A stretch of DNA of 64,000 nucleotides, taken from the NCBI GenBank assembly GCA_040387375.1, contig JAZKDW010000010.1:1-64000 (forward strand), written 5' to 3'. Every line of letters starts with the position of its first letter. Position 1 is the first letter of the stretch. The position numbers were made by a program, and so were the translations under genes. The notes under the pieces are model-generated. The model was not told where the DNA came from. It worked only from the letters and a program-made list of their open reading frames with translations, and searched no databases. Shown here piece after piece: positions 10,078 to 18,710 of this stretch. The DNA is from JAZKDW01 sp040387375 (GTDB lineage Bacteria > Pseudomonadota > Gammaproteobacteria > Burkholderiales > Burkholderiaceae_D).

Positions 10078-10923
10078 TCAGCGGCCCAGATATACTTCGA
10101 TCACACGTTCGTCGGCTTGCACCTGTTGCATCGTGCCTTGCGCCAGCACCGAACCCTCATGCAGCACGGTGACCTTGCCCTGTTGCGCAATCTCGGTGAC
10201 GAAGCCCATGTCGTGTTCGACCACCATGATCGAATGTTTGCCGCGCAGTTCATTGAGCAGCTCGGCGGTGCGTGCGGTCTCGGCGTCGGACATGCCGGCG
10301 ACCGGCTCATCGAGCAGGATCAGCTGCGGCTCCTGCATCAGCAGCATGCCGATTTCCAGCCATTGTTTCTGCCCGTGCGACAACAGGCCGGCAAGGCGTG
10401 TTTCCTCGCCATGCAGGCGGATCAGTTTCAGGATCTCGTCGATCTTGCCTTTTTGCTCCGACGACAGGCGGAAGAAAAGCGTCGGCCTGACACGCTTGTC
10501 CATTTTCATCGCCAGTTCCAGGTTTTCAAACACGGTATGCTGTTCGAATACCGTGGGACGCTGGAACTTGCGGCCGATGCCGGCATGCGCGATATCGTAT
10601 TCGGTCATTCGCGCCAGGTCCATGGTCTGGCCAAAATACGCGGTGCCCGCACTCGGCCGGGTCTTGCCGGTGATGACATCCATCATCGTGGTTTTGCCGG
10701 CGCCGTTGGGACCGATGATGCAGCGCAGTTCACCGACCGAAATATCCAGGCTCAGCTTGTTGAGCGCCTTGAATCCATCGAAGGAAACGGTGATCTCTTC
10801 CAGATAAAGGATCGCGCCATGGCTGGCATCGAGCCCTTCACCCTTCATGCGGCCGTAGGGCACACCTTGCTCGCCAGGTTCGCCGCTGATGTATTTCTGG
10901 CCGTGGGCCAATACTTCAGTCAT
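10078..10923 (-). CDS. urtD: Urea ABC transporter ATP-binding protein UrtD
   Basis: A LivG-like ATPase of 281 residues. Walker A is GPNGAGKT, the signature region is LSHGQKQWLEIGMLL (a serine-histidine variant common in UrtD), and Walker B is LILLDEPVAGM. The start at 10923 (MTEVLAHGQKY) overlaps the urtC stop by four bases and follows a GGAGG site in the urtC 3' end. The longer frame to 11055 lies inside urtC and is not used. Confidence 0.95.
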   Translation of the reverse strand: MTEVLAHGQKYISGEPGEQGVPYGRMKGEGLDASHGAILYLEEITVSFDGFKALNKLSLDISVGELRCIIGPNGAGKTTMMDVITGKTRPSAGTAYFGQTMDLARMTEYDIAHAGIGRKFQRPTVFEQHTVFENLELAMKMDKRVRPTLFFRLSSEQKGKIDEILKLIRLHGEETRLAGLLSHGQKQWLEIGMLLMQEPQLILLDEPVAGMSDAETARTAELLNELRGKHSIMVVEHDMGFVTEIAQQGKVTVLHEGSVLAQGTMQQVQADERVIEVYLGR

Positions 10924-12053
10924 GGCGTTTCCTCCTTCACAATGCCGATGTTGCCGCCGCGCCGGCTGGCGGTCAGTTTTTGCGCCAGGCCGAGGATGCC
11001 CTTCTGCATGAACAGCGTGACCAGGATGAACAGCAAGCCGAGGGCGAATAACCATAGGTCCGGGAAGGCCGCGGTAAACCAGCTCTTCAAGCCGTTCACC
11101 GTAAAGGCGCCGATGATCGGGCCGATCAGCGTGCCGCGTCCGCCGACTGCGGCCCAGATCACCATTTCAATCGAATTTGCCGGTGACATTTCGGACGGAT
11201 TGATGATGCCCACTTGCGGCACATACAGGGCGCCGGCAATGCCGCACAAAACCGCCGACAGGGTCCACACGAACAGCTTGAACCACAGCGGGTTGTAACC
11301 GATGAACATCAGCCGGCTTTCCGAATCGCGCACCGCCTGCAGCACTCGGCCAAGCTTGGACTTGACGATGGAGCGGCACAGCACCAGCGCGCCGATCAGG
11401 AACGCCAGCGTCACCAGATACAGCACCGCCTTGGTCGATGCCGCGGTAATGCTGAAGCCGAGGATGCGCTTGAAATCGGTGAAACCGTTATTGCCGCCGA
11501 AGCCGGTATCGTTGCGGAAGAAAAGCAGCATGAACGCAAAGGTCATGGCCTGGGTAATGATCGAGAAGTACACACCCTTGATGCGCGAACGGAAGGCGAA
11601 AAATCCGAACACGAAGGCCAGCGTGCCCGGCACCAGCACCACCAGCAGCATGCAATACCAGAAATTGTCGGTCAGCGACCAGAACCACGGATACGTCTTC
11701 CAATCCAGAAAAACCATGAAGTCCGGCAGATTGCTCTGATACACACCGTCACGCCCGATGGCCCGCATCAGGTACATGCCGTGCGCATAACCGCCGAGCG
11801 CAAAAAACACGCCGTGGCCGAGCGACAGGATGCCGGTATATCCCCACACCAGATCGAGCGCCAGCGCCGCCAGCGCATAACACATGAACTTGCCGACCAG
11901 CGAAATCGTGTAGCTCGACACATGCAGCGCATGCCCCTCGGGAAAGCTGAGGTTGAGGATAGGCAGCAGCGCCGCGACCACGGCGCACACCACGATGCCG
12001 ATCCAGGCCGGACGCGAGAAGAGGGTTGTTTGTGAAGCGGACAAGTTGACCAT
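10920..12053 (-). CDS. urtC: Urea ABC transporter permease UrtC
   Basis: A LivM-like inner-membrane permease of 377 residues with about ten hydrophobic segments and the family loop GYTGILSLGHGVFFALGGY. It forms the translocation path with UrtB. The start ATG at 12053 shares one base with the urtB stop, so coupling is tight. The longer upstream open frame (to 12560) is out of frame with urtB and is rejected. Confidence 0.95.
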   Translation of the reverse strand: MVNLSASQTTLFSRPAWIGIVVCAVVAALLPILNLSFPEGHALHVSSYTISLVGKFMCYALAALALDLVWGYTGILSLGHGVFFALGGYAHGMYLMRAIGRDGVYQSNLPDFMVFLDWKTYPWFWSLTDNFWYCMLLVVLVPGTLAFVFGFFAFRSRIKGVYFSIITQAMTFAFMLLFFRNDTGFGGNNGFTDFKRILGFSITAASTKAVLYLVTLAFLIGALVLCRSIVKSKLGRVLQAVRDSESRLMFIGYNPLWFKLFVWTLSAVLCGIAGALYVPQVGIINPSEMSPANSIEMVIWAAVGGRGTLIGPIIGAFTVNGLKSWFTAAFPDLWLFALGLLFILVTLFMQKGILGLAQKLTASRRGGNIGIVKEETP

Positions 12054-13666
12054 TATTCGACGCTCCGTCCCTTCAGCGCAAACAGCCCTTGCGGACGGCG
12101 CTGGATGAAGATGATGATGAACACCAGGATGAAGATTTTTGCCATCACGGCGCCGGCGACCGGTTCCAGAAATTTGTTCACTTCGCCCAGTCCGATCGCG
12201 GCGATCACGGTGCCGGCCAGCTGGCCGACGCCGCCCAATACCACCACCATGAACGAATCGACGATATAACCTTGTCCGAGATCGGGGCCGACATTGCCGA
12301 GCTGCGACAAGGCGACGCCGCCCAGGCCGGCGATGCCGGAGCCGAGGCCGAAGGTCATCATGTCGATCTTGCCGGTCGAGACGCCGACACAATCGGCCAT
12401 GCGGCGGTTCTGCGTGACCGCGCGCACGAACAGGCCGAGCCGGGTCTTGTTGAGGATCAGCCATACCGCAATGACGACAAACAGGGCAAAGAAAATGATG
12501 ACGATGCGGTTGTAGGACAGCACCAGCGAACCGAATACCGTGATGCCGCCCGACATCCACGAGGGATTGGCGACCTCGACGTTCTGCGCGCCGAAAATCG
12601 TGCGTACCAGCTGCATCAGCATCAGGCTGATGCCCCAGGTCGCCAGCAGGGTTTCCAGCGGCCTGCCATATAACCAGCGGATCACCGTGCGTTCCAGCGC
12701 GATGCCGACGGCGCCGGCGACGATGAAGGCGGCCGGCAGGGCCACCAGCAGGTAGGCATCCACCGCGCCGGGCAGGTATTGCCTGAACAGCAGCTGGCAG
12801 ACATAGGTGGTGTAGGCGCCGATCATCAGCAGCTCGCCGTGCGCCATGTTGATGATGCCCATCAGGCCAAAGGTGATCGCCAGGCCCAGCGCGGCCAGCA
12901 GCAGTACGCTGCCCAGCGAGATGCCGTAGAACAGGTTGCCGGCAAATTCGGTGCGCTGCATGCGGCTTGAGATCTCGTCCAGCGTCCCGACCACGGCGAT
13001 GCGCACCGATTCATCCGGCTCGATGTAGCTGCCGTCGGGATTTTTTTCCAGCATTTTTTGCAATACGGGCTTGAGGCTGGCATTGGTGCTGCCGGCCAGG
13101 CCGAGCACGGCGGCCTTGCGCAGCGCCGGATCGGATGACTGCAGGTTGGCGGTCGAGAGCAGCAATTGCAGGATCGCCTTGATGGCGGCGTCGCTTTCCT
13201 TGTCGAATGCCTTCTGGATCAGCGGCGCTTGCGCCGGCGAGGTCGACTTTTGCAGTTCGAGCGCCGCCGCCATGCGCAGCTTCGGGTCTTCCGAAAACAG
13301 TTTTAGTCCTGATAGCGCACCTTCCACCGCACCACGCAAGCGGTTGTTGACAACGATGCCATCTGTGCCTTCGGGCACCTCGCCGGTCATGCCAGTGGCA
13401 GGGTCGAAGGCCTTGTCGTCCGTGACAATCAATACCTTGCCATCGGGGAGCGCAACCAGTGTGTCATCCATGAGTGCCCGCAGCACTTTGAATGCATCTG
13501 GATTTGCGAGGGCGGCGATCTTGCCGACCGCTTCGATACGCGCGTCGGGGTCATCACCTGCCAGTGGCGCCAGCATCGTGGCATCGATCGTGGCGTGGGC
13601 GGCGAGCGATTGCAGACACAGGAAGCCCATGACCAATAGTGTTTTTATCAGCCTCATTTTCATCAA
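12053..13666 (-). CDS. urtB: Urea ABC transporter permease UrtB (long form)
   Basis: A 537-residue permease. The C-terminal ~300 residues are a LivH-like membrane domain (LGLAITFGLMGIINMAHGEL, LLATWGISLMLMQ). The first ~230 residues are an exported extension with a signal peptide and HEAT-like helical repeats (LRKAAVLGLAGSTNASLKPVLQKM), known in proteobacterial UrtB proteins. Several ATGs cluster at the start (13666, 13663, 13657), so the exact initiation site is open. It follows urtA after a 205-base gap that holds a repeat. Confidence 0.95.
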   Translation of the reverse strand: MMKMRLIKTLLVMGFLCLQSLAAHATIDATMLAPLAGDDPDARIEAVGKIAALANPDAFKVLRALMDDTLVALPDGKVLIVTDDKAFDPATGMTGEVPEGTDGIVVNNRLRGAVEGALSGLKLFSEDPKLRMAAALELQKSTSPAQAPLIQKAFDKESDAAIKAILQLLLSTANLQSSDPALRKAAVLGLAGSTNASLKPVLQKMLEKNPDGSYIEPDESVRIAVVGTLDEISSRMQRTEFAGNLFYGISLGSVLLLAALGLAITFGLMGIINMAHGELLMIGAYTTYVCQLLFRQYLPGAVDAYLLVALPAAFIVAGAVGIALERTVIRWLYGRPLETLLATWGISLMLMQLVRTIFGAQNVEVANPSWMSGGITVFGSLVLSYNRIVIIFFALFVVIAVWLILNKTRLGLFVRAVTQNRRMADCVGVSTGKIDMMTFGLGSGIAGLGGVALSQLGNVGPDLGQGYIVDSFMVVVLGGVGQLAGTVIAAIGLGEVNKFLEPVAGAVMAKIFILVFIIIFIQRRPQGLFALKGRSVE

Positions 13667-13727
13667 TTCTTTTCAGGCAGACGTAAATAGCAGTGGGAGG
13701 GGGCACGGTTACCGCGCCGTGCTCGTC

Positions 13728-13805
13728 ATTCCCGCGAAAGCGGGAATCCAAAAGCCCGCCAATCTGGCACGCGCCGTATGGATTCCCGCCTTCGCGGGAA
13801 CGACA
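13728..13805. repeat. Paired ATTCCCGC/GCGGGAAT inverted repeats
   Basis: Between urtA and urtB lie two hairpins, ATTCCCGCGAAAGCGGGAAT and ATTCCCGCCTTCGCGGGAA, separated by ~38 bases. They are a minimal copy of the composite repeat family. Transcribed in the urt mRNA, they would form strong stem-loops that could lower expression of distal genes relative to urtA, a common arrangement for abundant binding proteins. That effect is inferred. Confidence 0.7.
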
Positions 13806-13871
13806 GGACACCAGGACATCAGGAACGATAGGACAACACGCAGTCACCCTACCGAAACAAGCTCGTGAAAA

Positions 13872-15125
13872 TTACATCTTCTGCTTGGCTTCATTCCCCG
13901 CGATGAACGGGCTCCATGGTTGCGCGCGGATCGGGCCCTTGGTTTTCCAGACTACGCTGAACTGGCCGTCACCCTTGATTTCGCCAATCATGACCGGCTT
14001 GTGCAAATGATGGTTGGTCTTGTCCATCGTCAGGGTAAAGCCGGACGGCGACTTGAATGTCTGTCCACCCATCGCAGCGATGACTTTATCGGTGTCGGTG
14101 GATTTTGCTTTCTCGACTGCCTGCTTCCACATATGGATGCCGACGTAGGTGGCTTCCATCGGATCGTTGGTCACGACCGTGTTTGCATTAGGCAGTTTTT
14201 TCGCAATTGCATACGCCTTCCACTTCTTGATGAAATCGGCGTTCGCCGGATTCTTCACCGACTGGAAGTAATTCCAGGCAGCCAGGTGGCCGAGCAATGG
14301 CTTGGTGTCGACGCCGCGCAATTCTTCCTCGCCGACCGAGAACGCGACGACCGGCACATCGGTTGCCTTCAGGCCGGCATTGCCGAGTTCCTTGTAGAAC
14401 GGCACGTTGGAATCGCCATTGATCGTAGAGATCACGGCAGTCTTGCCGCCCGCGGAGAATTTCTTGATGTTGGCAACGATGGTCTGGTAATCGGAATGGC
14501 CGAACGGTGTGTAGACTTCATCGATGTCGCTATCCTTCACACCTTTGCTTTTCAGGAAAGCGCGCAGGATCTTGTTGGTCGTGCGTGGATAGACATAGTC
14601 GGTGCCGAGCAGCACAAACCGCTTGGCGCCGCCGCCTTCCTTGCTCATCAAATATTCGGTGGCCGGAATCGCCTGCTGGTTCGGTGCGGCGCCGGTGTAG
14701 AACACATTCTTTTCCAGCTCTTCGCCTTCGTATTGCACCGGATAGAACAGCAGGCTGTTGAGTTCCTTGAATACCGGCAGCGTGGATTTGCGCGAGACCG
14801 AAGTCCAGCAGCCAAATACAACCGCGACCTTGTCCTGCGAAATCAGCTGGCGCGCTTTTTCAGCGAACAGCGGCCAGTTCGAAGCCGGGTCAACAATGAC
14901 TGCCTCCAGCTTCTTGCCCATTACACCGCCCTTGGCATTGATCTCGTCGATCGTCATCAGGGCCACATCTTTCAAGGACGTTTCGGAGATTGCCATCGTG
15001 CCCGACAGGGAATGCAGAATACCGACCTTGATGGTGTCCGCAGCAAAAGCCGCGCTTACGTAGGACGAGGTCGCTAAGGTCAAAGCGCCGAGTGCGGTCG
15101 CTTTCAGAACAGTACGTCGGGACAT
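13872..15125 (-). CDS. urtA: Urea ABC transporter substrate-binding protein UrtA
   Basis: The periplasmic urea-binding protein, 417 residues. It opens with a twin-arginine-like signal (MSRRTVLKATALGALTLATS...AFA) and continues VKVGILHSLSGTMAISE, the usual start of urea/short-chain amide binding proteins. FGCWTSVSRKSTLPVFKE and LLFYPVQYEGEE are UrtA landmarks. It is the first gene of the urt-ure operon, about 50 bases from the predicted sigma-54 start site. Confidence 0.96.
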   Translation of the reverse strand: MSRRTVLKATALGALTLATSSYVSAAFAADTIKVGILHSLSGTMAISETSLKDVALMTIDEINAKGGVMGKKLEAVIVDPASNWPLFAEKARQLISQDKVAVVFGCWTSVSRKSTLPVFKELNSLLFYPVQYEGEELEKNVFYTGAAPNQQAIPATEYLMSKEGGGAKRFVLLGTDYVYPRTTNKILRAFLKSKGVKDSDIDEVYTPFGHSDYQTIVANIKKFSAGGKTAVISTINGDSNVPFYKELGNAGLKATDVPVVAFSVGEEELRGVDTKPLLGHLAAWNYFQSVKNPANADFIKKWKAYAIAKKLPNANTVVTNDPMEATYVGIHMWKQAVEKAKSTDTDKVIAAMGGQTFKSPSGFTLTMDKTNHHLHKPVMIGEIKGDGQFSVVWKTKGPIRAQPWSPFIAGNEAKQKM

Positions 15126-15188
15126 GGTTGCTCCTGGTATGGGTAAAGTTAAAGGGCTTGCAAGAAATTGGTGCTGCGCAAACTCTTT

Positions 15189-15204
15189 AGCAGAATGCGT
15201 GCCA
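15189..15204 (-). promoter_or_regulatory. Sigma-54 promoter for urtA
   Basis: On the minus strand the sequence is TGGCACGCATTCTGCT. It matches the -24/-12 consensus TGGCACG-N4-TTGCW at all fixed positions but one and has the correct GG-to-GC spacing. Transcription would begin near 15178, leaving a ~50-base leader to urtA. Sigma-54 control is known for nitrogen-scavenging urt/ure systems. Confidence 0.75.
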
Positions 15205-15274
15205 GCATTGTGCGATGCGCAATGCCACCAGACGTATGGTGGGGGAATGACATGACCCGAAACGGGTAGGGGCG

Positions 15275-15354
15275 CGGATCAAGTTGGTGCGCTGCCTGCC
15301 TGATTGCGGTGCTTTTTTGATTGCAATGGCGAGTGCTTGCATCGGAATGGTGCG
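15275..15354 (-). promoter_or_regulatory. Candidate NtrC enhancer sites
   Basis: Two sites resemble the NtrC operator TGCACC-N4-TGGTGCA: TGCATCGGAATGGTGCG at 15338-15354 (11 of 13 fixed positions) and a weaker one at 15275-15291 ending TTGGTGCG (9 of 13). They lie about 90 and 155 bases upstream of the sigma-54 element, a normal enhancer distance. Assignment to NtrC is inferred from motif and context. Confidence 0.5.
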
Positions 15355-15420
15355 TTGCGGCGGTTTTCTGCACGACAAAGTGGAGCCTTAGTAATTTCGC
15401 CGGACATTACCAAACTAGCC

Positions 15421-15434
15421 TTGATATGGCTCAA
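15421..15434 (+). promoter_or_regulatory. FNR/ANR-like box upstream of the stress gene
   Basis: TTGATATGGCTCAA matches TTGAT-N4-ATCAA at nine of ten arm positions. It lies 66 bases before the ATG at 15500, which would put it near -41 if transcription starts around 15469. Universal stress genes under FNR/ANR-type regulators are known in other proteobacteria. Confidence 0.5.
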
Positions 15435-15499
15435 ATTGCGTCGTCCTGCAAGGACCATGCTGCAGGAATCCAAACTGCATGCATCGTATGGAGACCGCC

Positions 15500-15940
15500 A
15501 TGTTCAAGACGATACTCGTGCCGACAGACGGCTCGCCTCTGGCCGAGAAAGCGGTTGCGGCCGCTGTGCAATTCGCCCGGCAGGTGGGCGCGAAGATTGT
15601 CGGCATCTCGGTTGCCGAACCGCATCCGTCGGCACTGCTTTCCGACAGCGATTTTTTCGGCAGCACCTCGCATGCCGCTGCCGAAAAAGCGCACGACCTC
15701 GCCAGGGAACATGTGCAGAAAATCGCCGACGCGGCCGCCGTCGAACACGTGCCATGCGAAACAGTCTCCATGCATTCTTCCCGGCCGGATGAGGAAATCA
15801 TAAAAACCGCGCAACAGCACCACTGCGACCTGATCTTCATGGGCTCGCACGGGCGCAAGGGTTTGTCCGCACTGTTCGCCGGCAGCGTCACGCAAAAAGT
15901 CTTGGCGCACTCGACCATTCCCGTCCTGGTTCATCGTTGA
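15500..15940 (+). CDS. Universal stress protein, UspA family
   Basis: A cytoplasmic 146-residue Usp-fold protein starting MFKTILVPTDGS, with the ATP-binding-type motif MGSHGRKGLSALFAGSVTQKV and the C-terminal strand IPVLVHR. The start at 15500 is preferred over 15479 because GGAG lies six bases upstream and it begins at the conserved first strand. It is divergent from urtA and transcribed toward cstA. The FNR-like box suggests induction at low oxygen. Confidence 0.9.
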   Translation: MFKTILVPTDGSPLAEKAVAAAVQFARQVGAKIVGISVAEPHPSALLSDSDFFGSTSHAAAEKAHDLAREHVQKIADAAAVEHVPCETVSMHSSRPDEEIIKTAQQHHCDLIFMGSHGRKGLSALFAGSVTQKVLAHSTIPVLVHR

Positions 15941-15959
15941 ACGCAACCAATCCGACTCA

Positions 15960-15973
15960 TTGAGCTATCTCAA
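15960..15973 (+). promoter_or_regulatory. FNR-like dyad upstream of cstA
   Basis: TTGAGCTATCTCAA is a perfect 5-4-5 dyad and matches the FNR box at eight of ten arm positions. It lies ~83 bases before the cstA ATG. Together with the 15421 site it suggests the stress gene and cstA share a CRP/FNR-type regulator. Confidence 0.35.
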
Positions 15974-16055
15974 ATGATGGCGATCAATTTCTAATATCTT
16001 GGAATAAGTTCGGGTCCCTGCACTGCGACTCCCGAAAGACACATTCGGAGCAGAC

Positions 16056-18128
16056 ATGAGCGGTTTCAAACAGCATATCGGTTGGGGGATGCTTGCCATC
16101 CTGGGGGCGTTTTCATTGGGGACCATCGCTCTGCAGCGGGGCGAGGCGATCAGCGCGATCTGGATCGTGATTGCCGCCATATGCATCTATCTGATCGCCT
16201 ACCGTTACTACAGTCTGTTCCTTGCCAAACGCGTGATGATGCTGGACCCGCAGCGGATGACGCCGGCCGTCAAGTTCAACGATGGCCTCGACTACGTCCC
16301 CACCAACAAGTACATCCTGTTCGGCCATCACTTCGCCGCCATCGCCGGCGCGGGGCCGCTGGTCGGTCCGGTGCTGGCGGCGCAGATGGGTTATCTGCCC
16401 GGCATGCTGTGGATCCTGGTCGGCGTGGTGTTCGCGGGCGCGGTGCAGGACGCCATGATCCTGTTCATTTCGATGCGCCGCAACGGGCGCTCGCTGGGCG
16501 ACCTGATCAAATCCGAGATGGGCCCGGTGGCGGGCATCATCAGCCTGTTCGGCGCCTTCCTGATCATGGTCATCATCCTGGCCGTGCTGGCGCTGATTGT
16601 CGTCAAGGCACTGGCGGGCTCTCCGTGGGGCACCTTCACCGTGATGGCAACCATACCGATTGCCATGTTGATGGGCCTCTACCTGCGGTTTTTCCGGGTC
16701 GGCAGCATCGGCGAGGTATCGGTGATCGGATTTGTGCTGCTGATGCTGGCCATCGTGCTGGGCCAGTATGTGCAGAACGACCCGGTGCTGGGGCCGATGT
16801 TCAGCTTCACCGGCACACAGCTGACCTGGATGCTGATCGGCTATGGCTTCGTGGCGTCGGTGTTGCCGATCTGGCTGCTGCTGGCGCCGCGCGACTATCT
16901 GTCCACGTTCCTGAAGATCGGCACCATTGTCGGATTGGCAATCGGGATCCTGATCGTGATGCCGGAACTGAAGATGCCGGCCACCACCAGATTCATTGAC
17001 GGCAGCGGGCCGGTATGGTCAGGCAACTTGTTTCCTTTCCTGTTCATCACCATTGCCTGTGGCGCGGTATCCGGCTTTCATGCATTGATTGCCTCCGGCA
17101 CCACACCGAAGCTGCTCGAAAACGAAACCCATGTGCGATTCATCGGTTATGGCGCGATGCTGATGGAATCCTTTGTCGCCATCATGGCGCTGGTCGCTGC
17201 CTCGTGCATCGAGCCCGGCGTGTATTTTGCGATGAACAGTCCGCCCGCAATCATTGGCAGCACGGCCGAAAGCGCCTCCAGGATCATTTCCGAATGGGGC
17301 TTCGTGCTGACCCCGGAGATGTTGACACAGACCGCGCAGAATGTCGGAGAGAACACGATTCTTTCCCGTGCCGGCGGCGCACCCACGCTGGCGGTCGGCA
17401 TGGCGCAAATCCTGTCGGGTGTGATCGGCGGCACGGCCATGATGGCATTCTGGTATCACTTCGCCATCCTGTTCGAAGCGCTCTTCATCCTGACGGCGGT
17501 GGATGCGGGAACGCGGGCCGGCCGCTTCATGCTGCAGGATTTGCTGGGCACCTTCGTGCCCGCAATGCAGCGGACCGACTTGGTGGTATCCAGCTTTATC
17601 GCCACCGCCATTTGCGTTTCCGCCTGGGGGTATTTCCTGTACCAGGGTGTGGTCGATCCGCTGGGCGGCATCAACACGCTGTGGCCGCTGTTCGGCATCT
17701 CGAACCAGATGTTGGCCGGGATCGCACTGATTCTTGCGACCTGCGTGCTGTTCAAGATGAAGCGCGACCGGTATGCCTGGGTGACGATTTTGCCGGCTGC
17801 CTGGCTGCTGGTGTGCACACTCACCGCCGGCTGGCAAAAAGTGTTCGACAGCGATCCGAAGGTCGGCTTCCTGACACATGCGCGCCGCTACCAGAATGCG
17901 CTTGCGGACGGACAGCTGCTGGCGCCCGCAAAATCCGTCGCCGAAATGCGGCAGATCATATTCAATGATTATATCGATGCGTCGCTGGCCTTCCTGTTCA
18001 TGCTGGTGGTCGTCAGCATCCTGTTTTTCGGCATCCGCACGATCATCGCCGCCCGCAAGGGGCCGCGGCCGAGCGTGTCGGAGACGACGGCCGAGGCGCT
18101 CCCACCCGGCACCTTGCCCCAGGGCTAA
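16056..18128 (+). CDS. cstA: CstA/BtsT-family carbon starvation transporter
   Basis: A 690-residue inner-membrane protein with many hydrophobic segments throughout. It carries FGHHFAAIAGAGPLVGPVLAAQMGY-type sequence near residue 90, the core signature of CstA transporters, which import pyruvate or peptides on starvation. Later landmarks are DALSR-region-equivalent DAGTRAGRFMLQDLLG and LWPLFGISNQMLAG. The ATG at 16056 follows GGAGC about seven bases upstream. It is followed three bases later by a YbdD-like gene, as in E. coli cstA-ybdD and btsT-yjiX. Whether it moves pyruvate or peptides cannot be read from sequence alone. Confidence 0.93.
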   Translation: MSGFKQHIGWGMLAILGAFSLGTIALQRGEAISAIWIVIAAICIYLIAYRYYSLFLAKRVMMLDPQRMTPAVKFNDGLDYVPTNKYILFGHHFAAIAGAGPLVGPVLAAQMGYLPGMLWILVGVVFAGAVQDAMILFISMRRNGRSLGDLIKSEMGPVAGIISLFGAFLIMVIILAVLALIVVKALAGSPWGTFTVMATIPIAMLMGLYLRFFRVGSIGEVSVIGFVLLMLAIVLGQYVQNDPVLGPMFSFTGTQLTWMLIGYGFVASVLPIWLLLAPRDYLSTFLKIGTIVGLAIGILIVMPELKMPATTRFIDGSGPVWSGNLFPFLFITIACGAVSGFHALIASGTTPKLLENETHVRFIGYGAMLMESFVAIMALVAASCIEPGVYFAMNSPPAIIGSTAESASRIISEWGFVLTPEMLTQTAQNVGENTILSRAGGAPTLAVGMAQILSGVIGGTAMMAFWYHFAILFEALFILTAVDAGTRAGRFMLQDLLGTFVPAMQRTDLVVSSFIATAICVSAWGYFLYQGVVDPLGGINTLWPLFGISNQMLAGIALILATCVLFKMKRDRYAWVTILPAAWLLVCTLTAGWQKVFDSDPKVGFLTHARRYQNALADGQLLAPAKSVAEMRQIIFNDYIDASLAFLFMLVVVSILFFGIRTIIAARKGPRPSVSETTAEALPPGTLPQG

Positions 18129-18131
18129 GTC

Positions 18132-18335
18132 ATGTTCGATAAATTAGGCGAGGCCGGGCGTTATCTGGGGCAGACGATGCGCAGCATGGTCGGTCTGCCC
18201 GAGTACGACCAGTACCTGAACCACATGGAAACCACTCATCCCGGCGAACCTGTGCTGAGTTATGAAGCGTTTTTCAGGGACCGGCAGGACGCGCGTTACG
18301 GCGGCGGTAACGGCAGGATTGGCCGCTGCTGCTGA
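18132..18335 (+). CDS. YbdD/YjiX family small protein
   Basis: A 67-residue protein starting MFDKLGEAGRYLGQTMRSMV, with LPEYDQYLNHMETTHPGEPVLSYEAFFRDRQDARYG, the conserved YbdD/YjiX core, and a C-terminal GRCC. It lies three bases after cstA and is almost always paired with CstA-type transporters. It may modulate the transporter; its biochemical role is not settled. Confidence 0.9.
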   Translation: MFDKLGEAGRYLGQTMRSMVGLPEYDQYLNHMETTHPGEPVLSYEAFFRDRQDARYGGGNGRIGRCC

Positions 18336-18710
18336 AACTTCCATTTGCTGCGGCACACATGAAAACGCAGCCCGCAGCAAAATCCCTCTGTCCTTCGCTC
18401 ACTACCAGGCCTTCCGGCCCCAGGCGCATTAGCGCGCTTTCCGCGTTCAAGACGATCCTTTGATTCATTCAACCGAAGTCGGCTGGACCGCGGAAGGCGC
18501 CCAGCCAGCACATCGTCGCGAACCAGCTTCATGGCATGGCCGGCCAAGGCTTATCCGGCGATGCCGGCTGGCTGGATGGCCGAGAAAAATGCTTGATATT
18601 TAGATAGTTTAGACTTAAAGTAATGTTTCCGGCCGGATCCGCGCGATCCCACTGGCGCAAGAAAACTGCAAAAACACGAAACCCGCAAAAACCGTCTGGC
18701 CGGAGAGAAC
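18336..18710 (+). other. Intergenic region with a candidate sigma-70 promoter
   Basis: No gene is supported in this stretch. A possible housekeeping promoter, TTGATA-N17-TAAAGT at 18593-18621, lies ~90 bases before the ligase gene. No terminator-like stem with a U-run was found after the YbdD-like gene. Confidence 0.4.
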
